A stretch of 64,000 bases of DNA, taken from Owenia fusiformis (lineage: Eukaryota; Annelida; Polychaeta; Sabellida; Oweniidae). The stretch is taken from positions 27,971,223-28,035,222 of the forward strand of contig CAIIXF020000002.1 in the NCBI GenBank assembly GCA_903813345.2, read 5' to 3'. Position 1 is the first letter of the stretch; the number at the start of each line of letters is the position of its first letter. Of this stretch, positions 1 to 12,900 are shown piece by piece. The position numbers were made by a program, and so were the translations under genes. Under the pieces are notes generated by a model. That model was not told the DNA's origin. It searched no databases and saw nothing but the letters and a program-made list of their open reading frames with translations.

Positions 1-1617
1 ACTATGGCGTTGTAGTCTAAGTAAGGGTCACATGGTCGACACCATTCATAGTATTGTACCCAGTGGTCGTCAAGTCTACCAGACAATTGTTTTGGTTCAT
101 CTATTATAAATCTTAAAAAATCCTTAAATGTAAAACTTATATTTTCATATGGAATATTCATTGCATTTGAATCAGGATAATATCTGCTCATAATGCGGCG
201 TCCAATAGTGTTCCTTTGTCGACTTATATATTTACTATTTTCTTGATAGGTCATTCTGTTTGAATATGCCGAAAGGAGTCTTTCCCAGGGATCTCTAACA
301 TTTATAAACCTTACTGTTGTCAAAGTTTTGTTTATATTTTCCCGGAGATCAAATTTGAATCCTGAATTGTTGGCATTGAGCTCTTGTAATGTGTTTATCC
401 AACTTGAGTGCCCTGCTTTAAAACATGGACACCAGAGGGCTCTGTTGGTTGTTTGACTGGGTGGAAATGTTAAATTTTTGATATAGAATAAATTATGGAT
501 TAATGTTGGGTGTTTATATTCTTTGGATTTTCTATATTCAATGCACATCTTTTGGAGGTGCTGTATTCTTTTCTCTTGTATACTGCTTATGTCCTTGGGG
601 AGGTCACTCATATACCTGCTGTTATATACCTGAAAAAATATGTGTAGCGATTGAGGTCTTTGGCAATGGCCAGTATAAAATATAAGGTCATAATTATATT
701 TTCCATAAATCATAGAATTGTGGTTTGTGAAGATTCTAAAAAACAGCTATTTGCATTTGTAAATTGTCACATATCATATTAGAATTTTAAATAATGCCCA
801 TTGATAATCATATTATAATATAGTGATTTCATCAATTTGCAATATACTGAAATGGATTAGAATTTGGTACGCAACATAAAATTTTAAGTTTTTCAAACCT
901 TTGATACATTCAATATGTAAAACAAAAATTGTACTATTCGGGATGAAAATAAATTTCAGAAAAACTAAAAGGAAGATTTCCTATTTGATAACTTATTTTC
1001 TGGATATAATCTTTACTACTTATTCAATAAATTAGATGTGAGTAGAAGTAATCTTGATTTACATCATTATCATTTAATATTCAAAATTTAGTCAAAGTGA
1101 TGTCATATTTGAAATCTGCATGTAAAAGATTCCATGTTATAAAATCACAAAACGTGAAATATCTTTTCTTGTATTAAACAGATAACATTTTCTTTTACTG
1201 GAAATTTTTTAATTTGCATAACTATTAGATACATAAGGGTAATATGAAAATTGAACCACTAAAACAGGTGAATATTTAACTTAAACAGAACTTTCTACTA
1301 TTCCTTCATGCTATCTGACCCAAATGAGCCACCTGGTGGGGAAACTGGTAACTACCTACTCACATCTGAGTTATTGAAAGGATATTTAGTTATATGCTTG
1401 GGGAAATGAGTATGACAATAAATTTCAGAAAATATGATAACTTTTTTTCTGGATATTGCCTTTATTACTCAATCATTCCACTCACCTTTTGTACATGTGT
1501 CCATATTCTTTTAACGATTTTCTCTTTGTTTGTCCCTGTTTCTATGACTAGCTGGTACCAATAGCAGGCTGCCATTATAAGCAGACATGCAATTATTACA
1601 CCTTTCTTAAAAAACAT
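1..1617 (-). CDS. Carbohydrate sulfotransferase, CHST8-14 (Sulfotransfer_2) type, 3' end beyond window
   Basis: Two minus-strand exons join in phase 0: 1486-1617 and 1-629 (runs off the window). The first codes a type II signal anchor (start MFFKKGVIIACLLIMAACYW), the usual Golgi anchor of this family, and ends at a GTGAGT donor. The second opens after TTTTTTCAG. It holds a 5'-phosphosulfate-binding segment (WCPCFKAGHSSW) and a 3'-phosphate-binding segment (RDPWERLLSAYSNR), then DDHWVQYYEWCRPCDPYLDY, which matches the family's conserved region before the C terminus. About 253 residues are visible; family members are usually 300-420. Family role: transfer of sulfate from PAPS to GalNAc or related sugars of glycosaminoglycans or glycoproteins in the Golgi lumen. 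Which substrate cannot be told. The start is the first ATG before the membrane segment. It lies antisense to, and at or inside the 5' side of, the RhoGEF gene. Confidence 0.85.
630..1485 (-). other. Intron 1 of the sulfotransferase gene
   Basis: AT-rich sequence between the signal-anchor exon and the catalytic exon on the minus strand. Donor GTGAGT at 1485-1480 and acceptor TTTTTTCAG ending at 630 are both good matches. No other coding signal was seen. Confidence 0.75.
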
Positions 1618-2836
1618 TGTTCTTGTTAAATACTAGATTGATATAAGCTCCACTTTCAGATTACTTTCTGAATTCCACATTGAAACTCAAGTTGCTTGTT
1701 TTCTGAATATTTTTCCTTGATAAAACCTTTTTTGCTGCTTTAAAGCCATTATATGGGCTGCACACCAGATATTGGATTCAGACTTAGATACTATACATGT
1801 ATTGTAATTCAATGTTATAGTACCACTTTAAACACCAGTTTTATGGCATAGCTGAGGGACATTCTCAAACTGTTCAATTGTCTTCCTCTCAACTGTATCT
1901 CTCTTGTTTTAGAACCATTTGGTTTATAAATAATCAAGATTCATGAAACCACAAAAAATTAATCTTATTAAAATTAGTGTATTAAATGGAATTAAATACC
2001 CTCTTCCCAAGTAATCTAGAAATGGATATGCTTTTAGAAATCGTTGTTGAACCTTTGAGAACAGCTGTTGTACATGTAAAGTACATGTACATTATAGCTT
2101 CTGGGTATAATATATTATTTTTGAAGACATTTCAATGGCTTTTGTTATGCTGGTAAAAAGAGTTCATTTCATGTGTAATTGATAAAGATGTAAAGGAAAT
2201 TTATTCTGAAGGTTATTATTTAAACCAAATAGGAGCAGGAGGGGGAGGGGGATTGGGGGATGATCCATAGCCCCAAGTATTTATTTGTTAAAGGTTACCC
2301 ATATGATCCTTGATATAATTATTCAGGTTGTAAAATTCTAGATTCCAGTTTTCATACCTAATAATGTTGACATTGACATTCAAATATTTAAGATGACTAG
2401 CCTATTTTGGCCCTCCTATTCCAAACTTGTCAGAAAAATTGTAAAAATTGACAAAAAAAGAAACAAAATGAATTTATATCTCACTAGATATTAACCTTTA
2501 CCTTTGACCAATATGGCCTTCAGGAACATGTTAATTCAATATTTTAAACAAAAATATGTGGTGGTTCCATTTTGGCTTACTTAGCCATTTCAGTCCTCTA
2601 ATATTGTTTTAAGCTATGTCAAAACTTACAGCTAGTATCAAAGCTACTATTATAAGGATGGTAAAATTGCAATCAACACTTCCAACCAATATGGAATATG
2701 TTAATTCAATATTTTAATCAAAAATAGCTACATTCTGATAAACATCCTAATTCAAAATTTTGTTGGACACTAATTGTACCTGTTTTGGACCAAATATCTC
2801 AATATTTCATTCTTTTGGCAGTGTCCATGCATATAG
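1618..2836. other. AT-rich gap without recognised exon
   Basis: Upstream flank of the sulfotransferase gene and presumably intron of the RhoGEF gene. I looked for the missing N-terminal part of the DH domain here and saw no matching exon. A G-rich run lies at 2230-2260. A phrase close to GTTAATTCAATATTTTAA occurs twice (about 2530 and 2700), suggesting an old local duplication. Confidence 0.5.
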
Positions 2837-2837
2837 T

Positions 2838-3155
2838 CCACCCGCTATGGCTCAGTGGCAGAGAGAGTCAAGGTTACCAATATCGCTTGGCCCCGGGTTC
2901 GATTCCCGGTTCAGATAAGTTTGTTTGTGCGTTATGTAATTCTGGGTGTTTGACTGAGTGGTTCACGACTCGTATAAAAGGCTGTGGTGTGTACCTGTAT
3001 GTCTGTGTACCTGTGCACATAAAAGAAAACAGGGCTCCTCCAAGGAGGGGTTTCTGGCTCTATCTTCGAGTGCAAAATACGTAAAATACGGAATATACCA
3101 ATGAGGTATTGCTCGCCAAATATGGCGGTAACCAAGATATAATAATAAAAAAAAT
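2838..3155 (+). mobile_element. tRNA-derived SINE
   Basis: The head carries RNA polymerase III box A (TGGCTCAGTGG, 2848-2858) and box B (GGTTCGATTCC, 2896-2906) about 40 bp apart, as in a tRNA. The body is about 230 bp and not tRNA-like, and the 3' end is A-rich (ATAATAATAAAAAAAA). This is a typical tRNA-SINE layout. The family name is not known to me, and no clean target-site duplication was found. It lies just upstream of the first visible RhoGEF exon. Confidence 0.8.
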
Positions 3156-3295
3156 GGGGTGACAAAACGGGGTGAAGCTCCACAAAGTTGCTATATTCCT
3201 GAAAAGGGCACTATTATAAAATCGACAGTTTCACTAACTTACTTTATAACAGTAAGGCCAAAATAATGTGGTTCTCCAATTTTGTATTTTTCCAG

Positions 3296-6200
3296 AGGTT
3301 GATAAAATGTACACCTGAGGACCACCCAGATTATAAGCTTCTCAATGAGGCAGAGAACACAGTGCACAATCTAGCCCTCAAAATAGACCAGGTCAACTCA
3401 AAGAAGGATGAGGGAGAGTTACAAGAGACTTTGAAGAAGATTGAAGATATACTTTCAGTCGCAGATGTAAGTCAGTGAATTTATTCTGCAATTATGGGCA
3501 AAATTCTCATTTTAATTCTCATTTTCACACACCAGACTAAAATTGATCAAAATACATCAAGAATTTTTCAATTTTAAGTGAGTGCAAGTGGATTTTCAAA
3601 TAAGTGCTTTATTATACTCGAACTATCAAATGGGTGAAGCCCCCACATTGCCCTCAACCAATCTACTGAAACAAACTTGCCCCTTCCCTTTGTACAAGAT
3701 TTTGGTCTTCAGCCTTTTTACAGTGGTGTACTTTACTTCCAGCTTGCTTCCCCTGAGAGAGTTTACTTGAGATATGACATGGTCAATGTCATGGTGAGTA
3801 TTTAGTTATTTGATCTAGCTCATTGATCTAGGTGTAGAATTCTAAATATAACAATATAGAGAGTTAGCTATAAAAGTATAATAATCTAGCAGTGAAAATG
3901 TAGCGATCTAGCTTTAAAGGTAAGCGATCTAGCTTTTAAAGCTCAGAGATCAGTGATAAAAAGTATAGATATAGGTAATGATTTAGCTCTTAAGATCTAG
4001 CTAAAAGTACAGTGATCTAGCTATGAAAGTACTGTGATCTAGCTATGAATGTATTGTGATCTAATTATGTTTGTAGAATCGCAAGGAGCAGACCTGCTGT
4101 ATATGGTTGTTTAATGACTTGGTCATCTTCAGCACAATAAAACGCAAGAGTGGCCCAGTCACTAGGAAAAACACAGTCCTGCTGTAAGTCAAAATGCGTA
4201 TTCCCTGAAATGGAAATGAATGTTTGGATATTTCATGTTTCTCATTCTGTAACGTTTTTTATAATAAAATTGTCCTTATTATGGGGGATATTAAAAAATT
4301 AGTGGATGAAATGTTCTCTCTTCAAAATCAGCCATATAGCAGTGAAATAATAATTGAATATTTCAGGGATTATTCTTTGGCTTTTTAATAGATATTTTCT
4401 ATAAAAAAATATGATTTTAGTGATTTTGTTTTATTTGTATTTTTGTTATCTGTATATGGATTAATGGATAATTAAATGAATTACAGGAAATCTCCAACTG
4501 GCCAGGACTTTGTTGACAATATCAAACACAGACTGTGGCTAAGAGTTGGGCTTGATGATCTTGAAGTTATCAAAAGTAAGATTTGCTTATGCAATATAAT
4601 CACAGTGAAACCTGTCTAATTTGCACACCTCTGAGACCAGCCAAAAGTTTTTCAGATTAACAGGTTTTCAAATTTCAAGGTTTTATAACATGTGAGGGAA
4701 TAACATATTGGGACAGAGAACGAGTGCTCACACTGAAATGTGTTCCGATCATTCACATCTTTAATTTTCATATGGCAAGTTTTATATTTCACATTTTTAT
4801 GTCACCACCAGAAGTGTTTTTGGATGGTGTTGGGCAGTCAGCATTCAGCGCCTGTAACAATTGGCAGGTAGTGGCATTTTGCATGTAATGTCTGTTTTAA
4901 CATTGAAGTTTAGGCAGATTCAAAAATGTTCGCATTGAGAGTTCAAATAAGTGAGGTGTTTAGACATACACGGTTTACTGTATACCATATTGCAAAGTGA
5001 AAAGTTATTACATTGTTCTACTTCTGTAATATGATGGTCTGTTTGAGGCATTTTTACAAGTCTTTATATGTTAAATTATTCATTAATGCAATTTCAAATA
5101 CAAATAATGAATAAAACTACTAGCTTAACACAAAACTTAAGGCCTCCTCACAAATGAATGAAAAACTCCTCATGTCAACTTGCATGTACTGGTGAATAAG
5201 ACTTGAGTAAAATTTGTTTCCATAAGTAATTGTATGCTGTACATCATTGGGGTGTTTGCATGGGGAAGTACCCTTTCGGAGAGCTGCACACAGCTTCAGA
5301 AGCATACGCAAAGTTGTGCCTAGATTCACATGTTTATGTTCCCAACCGCTAGAATTTACCCAATTCGCAAATCTGCGTTTAGTGTATTTATTCTTGATGA
5401 GGAGGTCTTTAACACTGTGTTGCTATTATTCACCATGAATGACACAGTACCTTACAGACCTTTATACCATGTCAATTAGCATCTATTTATGATTACTAAT
5501 CATTAATTATTTTCTTTCCTCTTTTAGCTCCTGGCAATCTACAGAAGAAGGCATCTGTAGACAAGGCCCAACTGGAGGAGGATTTTGCACTACTCAGTCA
5601 GATCAGTGAACTCACTAATAAACTTGCATGCCAACATCAGGTAATATATATATAAAGTAAAATATGAAAACGTGATACAGGGAAAAATGATTTTATTTAC
5701 TTTTTATTTTGATTTAGTTATAAATGATTTTCTGAATTCAGCATGTAACCCCATGTATTAGTTTACTTAAGAGGAAACTTGTGGTATCATTAGGTCAAGC
5801 CAGAACCCTTAAGTGGGCAAACTAAACATTGAACAAAGTTATCTGTGTCCCACACAAGTGCTCAATGAAACAGATTAACATTAATATCTTATTTCCCTGT
5901 GAATATTATGCATCCTGATATGATACATGACGTCGCAATAGCTAGAACAATTGATTTACTAGTCTATAATGGAGTATGTATGACGGCTAAAATTCATAAA
6001 TGCAAATAGTCGTGTTTCTTGTCTGTTTATCATATTAGAATCGTAACAAAGACCTCTATTTTATGATTTCAGTCTTTTAACAATGAACAGAATAAAATTT
6101 TTGGTCATATATTACTCCATAAATCATAAAATCTTGGTCTCACATTCCTTAAATATTTTCTGAAAGAAGAATTTATTTTTGATATTCCAGAATTTAGATG

Positions 6201-6978
6201 AGCAGGTGAAAGAACTTATAAATCTAGTCAATAAACAACTGTCAGACTTCCAGCTGAAGAGCCCACCACCAGAAGCCCCCAAGCTGGAGTTATTAGCCAC
6301 TACACCGTAAGTACAACTGTTATTAGCCACTACATTACACAGTAAAAACAAGGGTTATTAGCCACTGCACTGAAAGTACAACTGTTATTAGCCACTGCAC
6401 CGTAAGTACAACTGTTATTAACCACTGCATCGTAAGTTCAACTGTTATTAGCCACTACACCATTACTAAGTACAAGAGCTATTATAAGCCAATACACCAT
6501 AAGTCCAAGAATTATGTGCCCCTGCACCATACGTTCTCAGTTGAAAATTTCTGTTTTTTGAAGTTCAAACATTTCAAGTGGATAGTCAGTATAGGCCCAA
6601 TTGCTCATTTAACGTAACTATTTTCTTGAGAAGGATCAAATGTCATTTCCATACAAGGTCACTTAATATTATATCATATTTAGTATGTACAATAGCCAGA
6701 TTTCTTTTTTGACGCTTGCTTCCTCATTTTGTTTTGGAAAATGATCAGTGTTATGTTAATGTTATTGATTATTATGGGATGTACATGTATTTTCTTTATG
6801 TTAATGAGATTGATTATTATGGGATGTACATGTATTTTGTTTATGTTAATGAGATTGATTATTATGGGATGTACATGTATTTTCAGGAGTGGCTTTAATC
6901 ACATAGTCGCAATCTTCCCTTCTGATGACAAGAAAAAACAATGGGAGACTGCATTTACTCAGGCTAAGAACAAATTAT
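3296..6978 (+). CDS. ARHGEF17: ARHGEF17: end of DH domain and PH domain exons
   Basis: Exon 3296-3466 gives the last DH helices, beginning in the conserved run before TPEDHPDY. Exon 3743-3793 gives the linker LASPERVYLRYDMVNVM. Exons 4077-4575 give the first PH strands (CCIWLFNDLVIFSTIKRKSG). The domain closes in exon 6887-6978 with the C-terminal helix (KKKQWETAFTQAKNKL, including the near-invariant PH tryptophan). The catalytic CR1 and CR2 segments of the DH domain are not in this window, so exchange activity cannot be judged here. Confidence 0.85.
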
Positions 6979-9900
6979 GTGAGTATATCATCCTGTCCCT
7001 TATGCTTCACTTCATTGCTTCATTTTTGGATTTCTCCGATAACTTGTTTACTTGTTCACTGTGTATATTTTGCAATCGTTTCAAATTTTCCTGTTAATAC
7101 AGGCCTGTAGCCAGGATTTCTCCAGTGGGGTTCTCTTTTTGTTAAATTTACATCCAGATTTGCACCGCGCGCAATACCTAATTCAGTTACTTAATTATCA
7201 TTGACATACTTTCCTTCGGATAATGAATGGATCTTAAAGATATGCCTATCTTCGTGGTCAGCCTGAGCGTTATAATCAAAGATGTAACCGTCTAAAATTG
7301 TTTGCAATAACATATACGTCTTGCAAATTCTGCTGCAAGATTAACTTTTAATGTCAATTAAGTTAGCTTTTTTGTCACTAGTTTGTCTATATGGGCCAAG
7401 ACTCAGCACGATCAAATATTGATCATAAAAGAGTATAAAGTTCGATCCTTTCTTTTTTAATTGTTATACAGTTATATGTAATCAGTTCATTCTGACACTA
7501 ATCTTATTTTATTTAAGATTTAAATTTTAAAAATACACTTCATTAAAATATTGATTCTAAAAGATATACTGTTGCGTCATTGTGAATTCGTAACCTTTCA
7601 GAAAAAACATCATTAAAAATTGAATTAAATGGCCAATTAGTATTACTATAATATTCGGATAAAATGATTTTGCTTCTAGACACCACATGAGCTCCAATTA
7701 CAGATACGAACAGAACTAATATGTTACATATATCACAGTAAATGGTTGAATTCTATTATAGCACGATTGAATATTGATCATAAAAGAGTATATACTGTTC
7801 CTACAATTCTCATTTATTAAATTGTAATAGCGTATGTAATCCATTTCATTCTGACGCTAATCTTATTTTATTTAAGATTTAAATTCAAAAATACACTTCA
7901 TTATAAAATATTGATTATAAAAGATACACCGTTGCTTCATTGTGAATTCGAAACTTTTCAGAAAAAATCTATTGTTATGATTGAATTAAATGGCCAATTA
8001 CTGTTTTTATCATAGGTTCTGGGCCGATATAAAGATGGCAGCACCAACAGAATCCAGTATTATCTTTTTCTTTAAAGAGAAACACAGATAAACACAGAAC
8101 GATTACCATGCCATCTTTATTTAAAAATGATTTCTATCGCCCCTGAGCCTATGGTTTAATATCCTGATGTCGAAATGATTTTGCTCCTACTAGACCAGGT
8201 GTAAAAGGGTAGAAGTTCCTATCAAATTATGGTCCTACTCTCCGATTTATATGGTAACCTAAATACAACTCTTTCCCTCATTATCTTATACACAATCAGG
8301 GCCAGTAAGGGCCGATAAGAAAGGGGACCATAATCCCTGGGCCCGTCCCTGGGGAACCATCATTTCTTTCACACCGGCCTTGTTATAGTTTCGAACAGGA
8401 CACATGCCTTGGTCACATTTGCTACGATTTATAGGAAACAAACAAATATATATAAAAATGCATGTTATAATAATAATATTAATCTCTTAACATAAGTATA
8501 TACAAACATGTTGGCATCTGCATGGGCATCTCATGAATTGACTGTGACACTCTCTTGCGTATGAAGTCGCGTTGTTTGCGGCTTGTGAATGAAAGTTGAA
8601 TTCTCCTTCAAGGCAAATGAAAATCAGTAGCCCGATAATTATGTGGATGGTGCTATATTTGAAAACACCATAATGTTGATGGTGCCGCGTTAGTCTGAAA
8701 GCGCCATAATATGGATGGTACTTAGGTCTGTAAGCCCCATAATGTGAATGGTGCTTGGTTCGTAAAGCCCATAGGTTCTGGGCCGATATAGAGATGGCAG
8801 CACCAACAGAATCCAGTATTATCTTTTTTTCTAAAGAGAAACATAGATAAACACAGATCGATTACCATGACATCTTTATTAAAAAATGATTTCTATCGCC
8901 CTTAGCCTATGGTAAAGCCCCATAATGTGAATGGTGCTGGAGTCTGGAGCGCCATAATGTGGATGGCGCTCGAGTCTGAAAGCCCCATAATGTGGATGGT
9001 GCTTGAGCAATTGCGCCATTATTGGGGATGGCACACGCGTTTGAAGCGCCATAATGTGGATGGTGCTAGAACAGTTGGATTCCATAATGTAATGGAAGTG
9101 ACGATTGAGTGCAGATTGAGTGTTTTGTTCAAAATTGAATACAAATTTGAACGAAACACTCAATCGGCCGGACGCCTGCCGATGGATCGGAGCAAATGTG
9201 ACCCAGGCATAATACGCTACATAGCCCCACATGAGCACAGTAAATGGTTAAATCCATTCTGATACTCATCACATTCTGCCTTTAACAAGAAATATGAAGG
9301 CCATGGTTTCTCATTGATGGGTTAAATCTTATCTAATTTATTTCATGAACTTTTGGGAATTTTTGACCGGGGGTTCGCACGAACCTCTCGAATCCCCGCT
9401 GGCTACAGGCATGTAATATATGTTACACTTTACGGGTAATGATTGGTTAAATTGATGTATGGCTAATTAATAGGAAAAAATCAGGGTGCTTTAATGTTAT
9501 CTGAATGTTATTTAATATTTGAATACCGTATTTAGCTTGTTGTTCTCCTACATATTCATGTATGTGTTATTGTGATATTTCACATTTTCCTGTCCATATA
9601 TAGACGTCGAATGTTCTCTCCAGGAATTTGACCTAATATGGGTGCAAATTGACTTTTTCACAAAATCTGAACAAAGTTGGTCAATATGCCAATATTGTGA
9701 ATTCTCATTTTCCATCAATTGAATGCAATTAGGATGAGCATGGGCAGCGCCTACTTGCTTCAGTGCTGGGGAGATCACAGATTTGTTTAATCAGTCGATA
9801 CGAGACCAAATAGACCAACCATATAAGCATGATTGTACAATATTCCCATATGAACATGAAAAATGCCCATATATGGACAAAAAATGAGAAATATTATTAA

Positions 9901-12900
9901 TGATATGTTTGTCTAAATCCCAATTGTGAGTCCCTAAGTCTATCTGAACTTTCTTGAAATTTTATCTCCCCTTTTACCATGTAAAGAAATGTTGTAACCA
10001 GTCTAAATATTCTACCACTTTTTGCACCTTAACTTGTGAATAATAAGTTTGTTGAACATACTGTTTGTTAATACATGATGAATTAATTTTTTACCACACA
10101 TTAATTTTTAGCTGGGGCATCTTATATGGAGAGTAAGGAAATGTTTTCACAATTTTGAGAATGCAAAATCTGTCCTTTATATTAACCCTTGGGTGTCAAA
10201 TGCTTTGCTTTTTAACCTCTATATTACTAGGGACACACTGTTTATTGAAATTATCTCATTTCAATGTTGATTGAAATTATCGCATTTTAATGTTGATTGA
10301 AATTATCACATTTCAATGATTATTGAAATTATCTCATTTCAATGAACTTAAATTGTTTTGAAAGTGAAATTACTATAGAATAGAGTCTTTTAGATTCAGA
10401 CAACACTGCTTGTAATCATTCATTCACAGTCACTACAATTTTCACATAGACCTGGTTTACTTCTTAATATAGACTATAGCTCTTGAGTATGTCATTTACA
10501 TTACTAAATAAATGTACTAAATCAACCAAACATGTAAAACACGTGTGTGATATTATGGTACAGTTTTATTATTTTTTTTTTGAATATCTGAAAAAATCTA
10601 CTTCTGTTGCTTCTTTGGTTTTCAATATTCTCCACAATGGATGAAATATTTGTTTTATGCCTACCAAATATGTTTGCACAGTTCACTCGCTTCACATTGA
10701 CTTACTTGTTTATTTTTTCGAAAATCTAGAATGTTGCATATTGCATATTTTTATCTAAAATATTTAATTTGATGAACAATCCTTAACACTACTTCAACTG
10801 GACTACTAAATGATGTCAGCACTTTTGCTCTAATGTCAGCACTTTGGCACATAATGTCAGTTCTTTAAGTGACAATAATAATACTTTAGATTTTTTTTTA
10901 AGATACATTTAACACCAATAATATGAGTCATATACCAGAATGCATAACAGTGTAGCTTGGATGATACACAAAAGACGAGTCTAAAGACAAGAATAACCTA
11001 ACACACTAATACCAAAAACAAAGTTAAAGCTTAACATTATCAGATTTTAAGCTAATCATTAAAACAGCAAGTTAGAAACACTAATACAGTTCTACACTTT
11101 CTTAAATTCATATCTGCACATAAGATTGTTTGTAGCACACTCTAGCACATTCATTGTATCCACTGTGTATGTTTTGTTTATACTTTCCCCGAATTTGTTT
11201 ACACTGTTTTACATGTTTACACTATATTATCACTGTTTTTTGCATACTGTTATCACTGTTGAATATGATTGCTTATAAGAAATTTCACAGAGTGGAGTTA
11301 TTAACTATCATGGTACATTGTTATTTTTGTTCCTGATAAAATAATGTAATGGTGGTAACATTTTGAATAATGATTTGATACTGATAATATCATCCTCCGA
11401 ACACAGGCCTCTGGTGATGTTTTGAGCGCTGTGTTCAGAGGAATAATGGGTATATATATTTTTGATATTACTTTCAAGACATTGAAATTAGATATGAAAG
11501 GAATGTCAACCAATCAAAGCTGGAAGACCAGATTTTGAATGACATATTCTTAAGCATCTGTTGTAAGGCTAAATCAAATTTATTTTTTTCATTGAATGAA
11601 TGATGATGAAGTTCTCTTTTAGAGCTCTTTCACACTGAAACACTTATTAAAGTGTGTTGGCAACGTGTGTAATTTTTTTAAATTAAGAGAATGCATATTT
11701 TGAAATAAGTGTTGAAAATAGGCATTAACAATTATCAATTATGGCTTTATGTTGCCAAATTCAAGCAAATATCCTTTTTTACATGAGTTGCCTACATATT
11801 CAAATCAATCTCCAGGCACACTTTTACCATATATGGATGCTTTTCCTTATATACCCTGTGTGTTACCCTTTGATTAGACCCTATGTTAACATGTAAAGTG
11901 TCTGATGAACTCCTTTTGAACAAACCCCATCAATTCCTTCAGCACATTGTTTGCCATATCCTGTGTTGGACAAATGAAGCACTATATTAAAATGTTTTTG
12001 AGGCCCCATAGTAATCTAATGGCATCTTCAAAACATGAGTGCAAGTCATAGAATTCAATGTAAATACATGAATTTACATAAGGTTGCATTTTGGAGATGG
12101 ACAAAAGATGGCTTTGGATGTAAATAATTATTGTAAAGTACCTGTAATTGAACACCTTGTGCATTGACTATTAAGTATGTGTATTTCTTGCACTATTTTT
12201 ACCACCAATGTTTGAATTGTTTGTCTTAATGATTAAAAGTGCTATGTTTCTGATATACCCTAAATTTTAAAATCTGTAACTGCCTCTAATTTGCACTATC
12301 GATAGACTTTAGTACAAAGCTTCTTTCTTGAAAATGCCAAGGCTTGAGAAAGGTTTCTCACCCTGTAAGCAGCATGACATGTGTAAATTGTAAGGGTGCA
12401 TGCACCTCTTATAATTTGTAAAAAAGAAGGTACATGGACCCCTTATAATTTCTTAAAATTGATTAATTCTCCAAATTTCAAGCTCTTGTATTTACAAGAA
12501 GGTTTGTAACAAATCAATTGATGATGCAAGTTAAGCCTCAGTCACATTTGCTTATCTACATCCTACTGCTTAACCCGATATATTATGCTGCATATTTCTC
12601 TTGATTTTGGGAAGCTACAGCTGCCATAAGGTTGCCATAGATCAAATGTGACTGAGGCATTAATACGATTTTGGGGCTCAGATTTTATATTTGGTATTTT
12701 TTAGGATCAGAAATATGCACTGTACCACTTTAAATATGATTTGAGGCCTAAATTAGCATATCTGTTGCATTGTTTTATAGTAGCCAATTCAGGCCTTCGA
12801 AGACCACCAGATTTCTCACAGGCTTTGCCAATCACCAAAACACGTGCAGGGATGCAGTTCTCTTGTGCATCACCAATAGATGGCCTCAGTGCAAACAAAC

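Larger units (their letters stand above)
7100..9413. mobile_element. Composite non-autonomous DNA transposon with nested insertions
   Basis: The left end CAGGCCTGTAGCCAGG and the right end CTGGCTACAGGCATG are inverted repeats. TAATA flanks both sides (7095-7099 and 9414-9418) as a possible target duplication. No transposase was seen. Inside lie a duplicated block of about 245 bp, two copies of a 142 bp MITE and a minisatellite. It fills much of the large ARHGEF17 intron 6979-12780. Termini of this style are common in invertebrate hAT-like elements; assignment to a superfamily is inference. Confidence 0.65.

Noticed and set aside
6716-7110. Open frames over the 46 bp repeat units
   Set aside because: They arise from tandem repetition of an intronic unit; only 6887-6978 is coding, and in a different frame.
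8879-9262. Overlapping 117-119 codon open frames on both strands
   Set aside because: They translate the minisatellite and MITE; the peptides are repeats such as PHYGA and HNVDGA without any domain.
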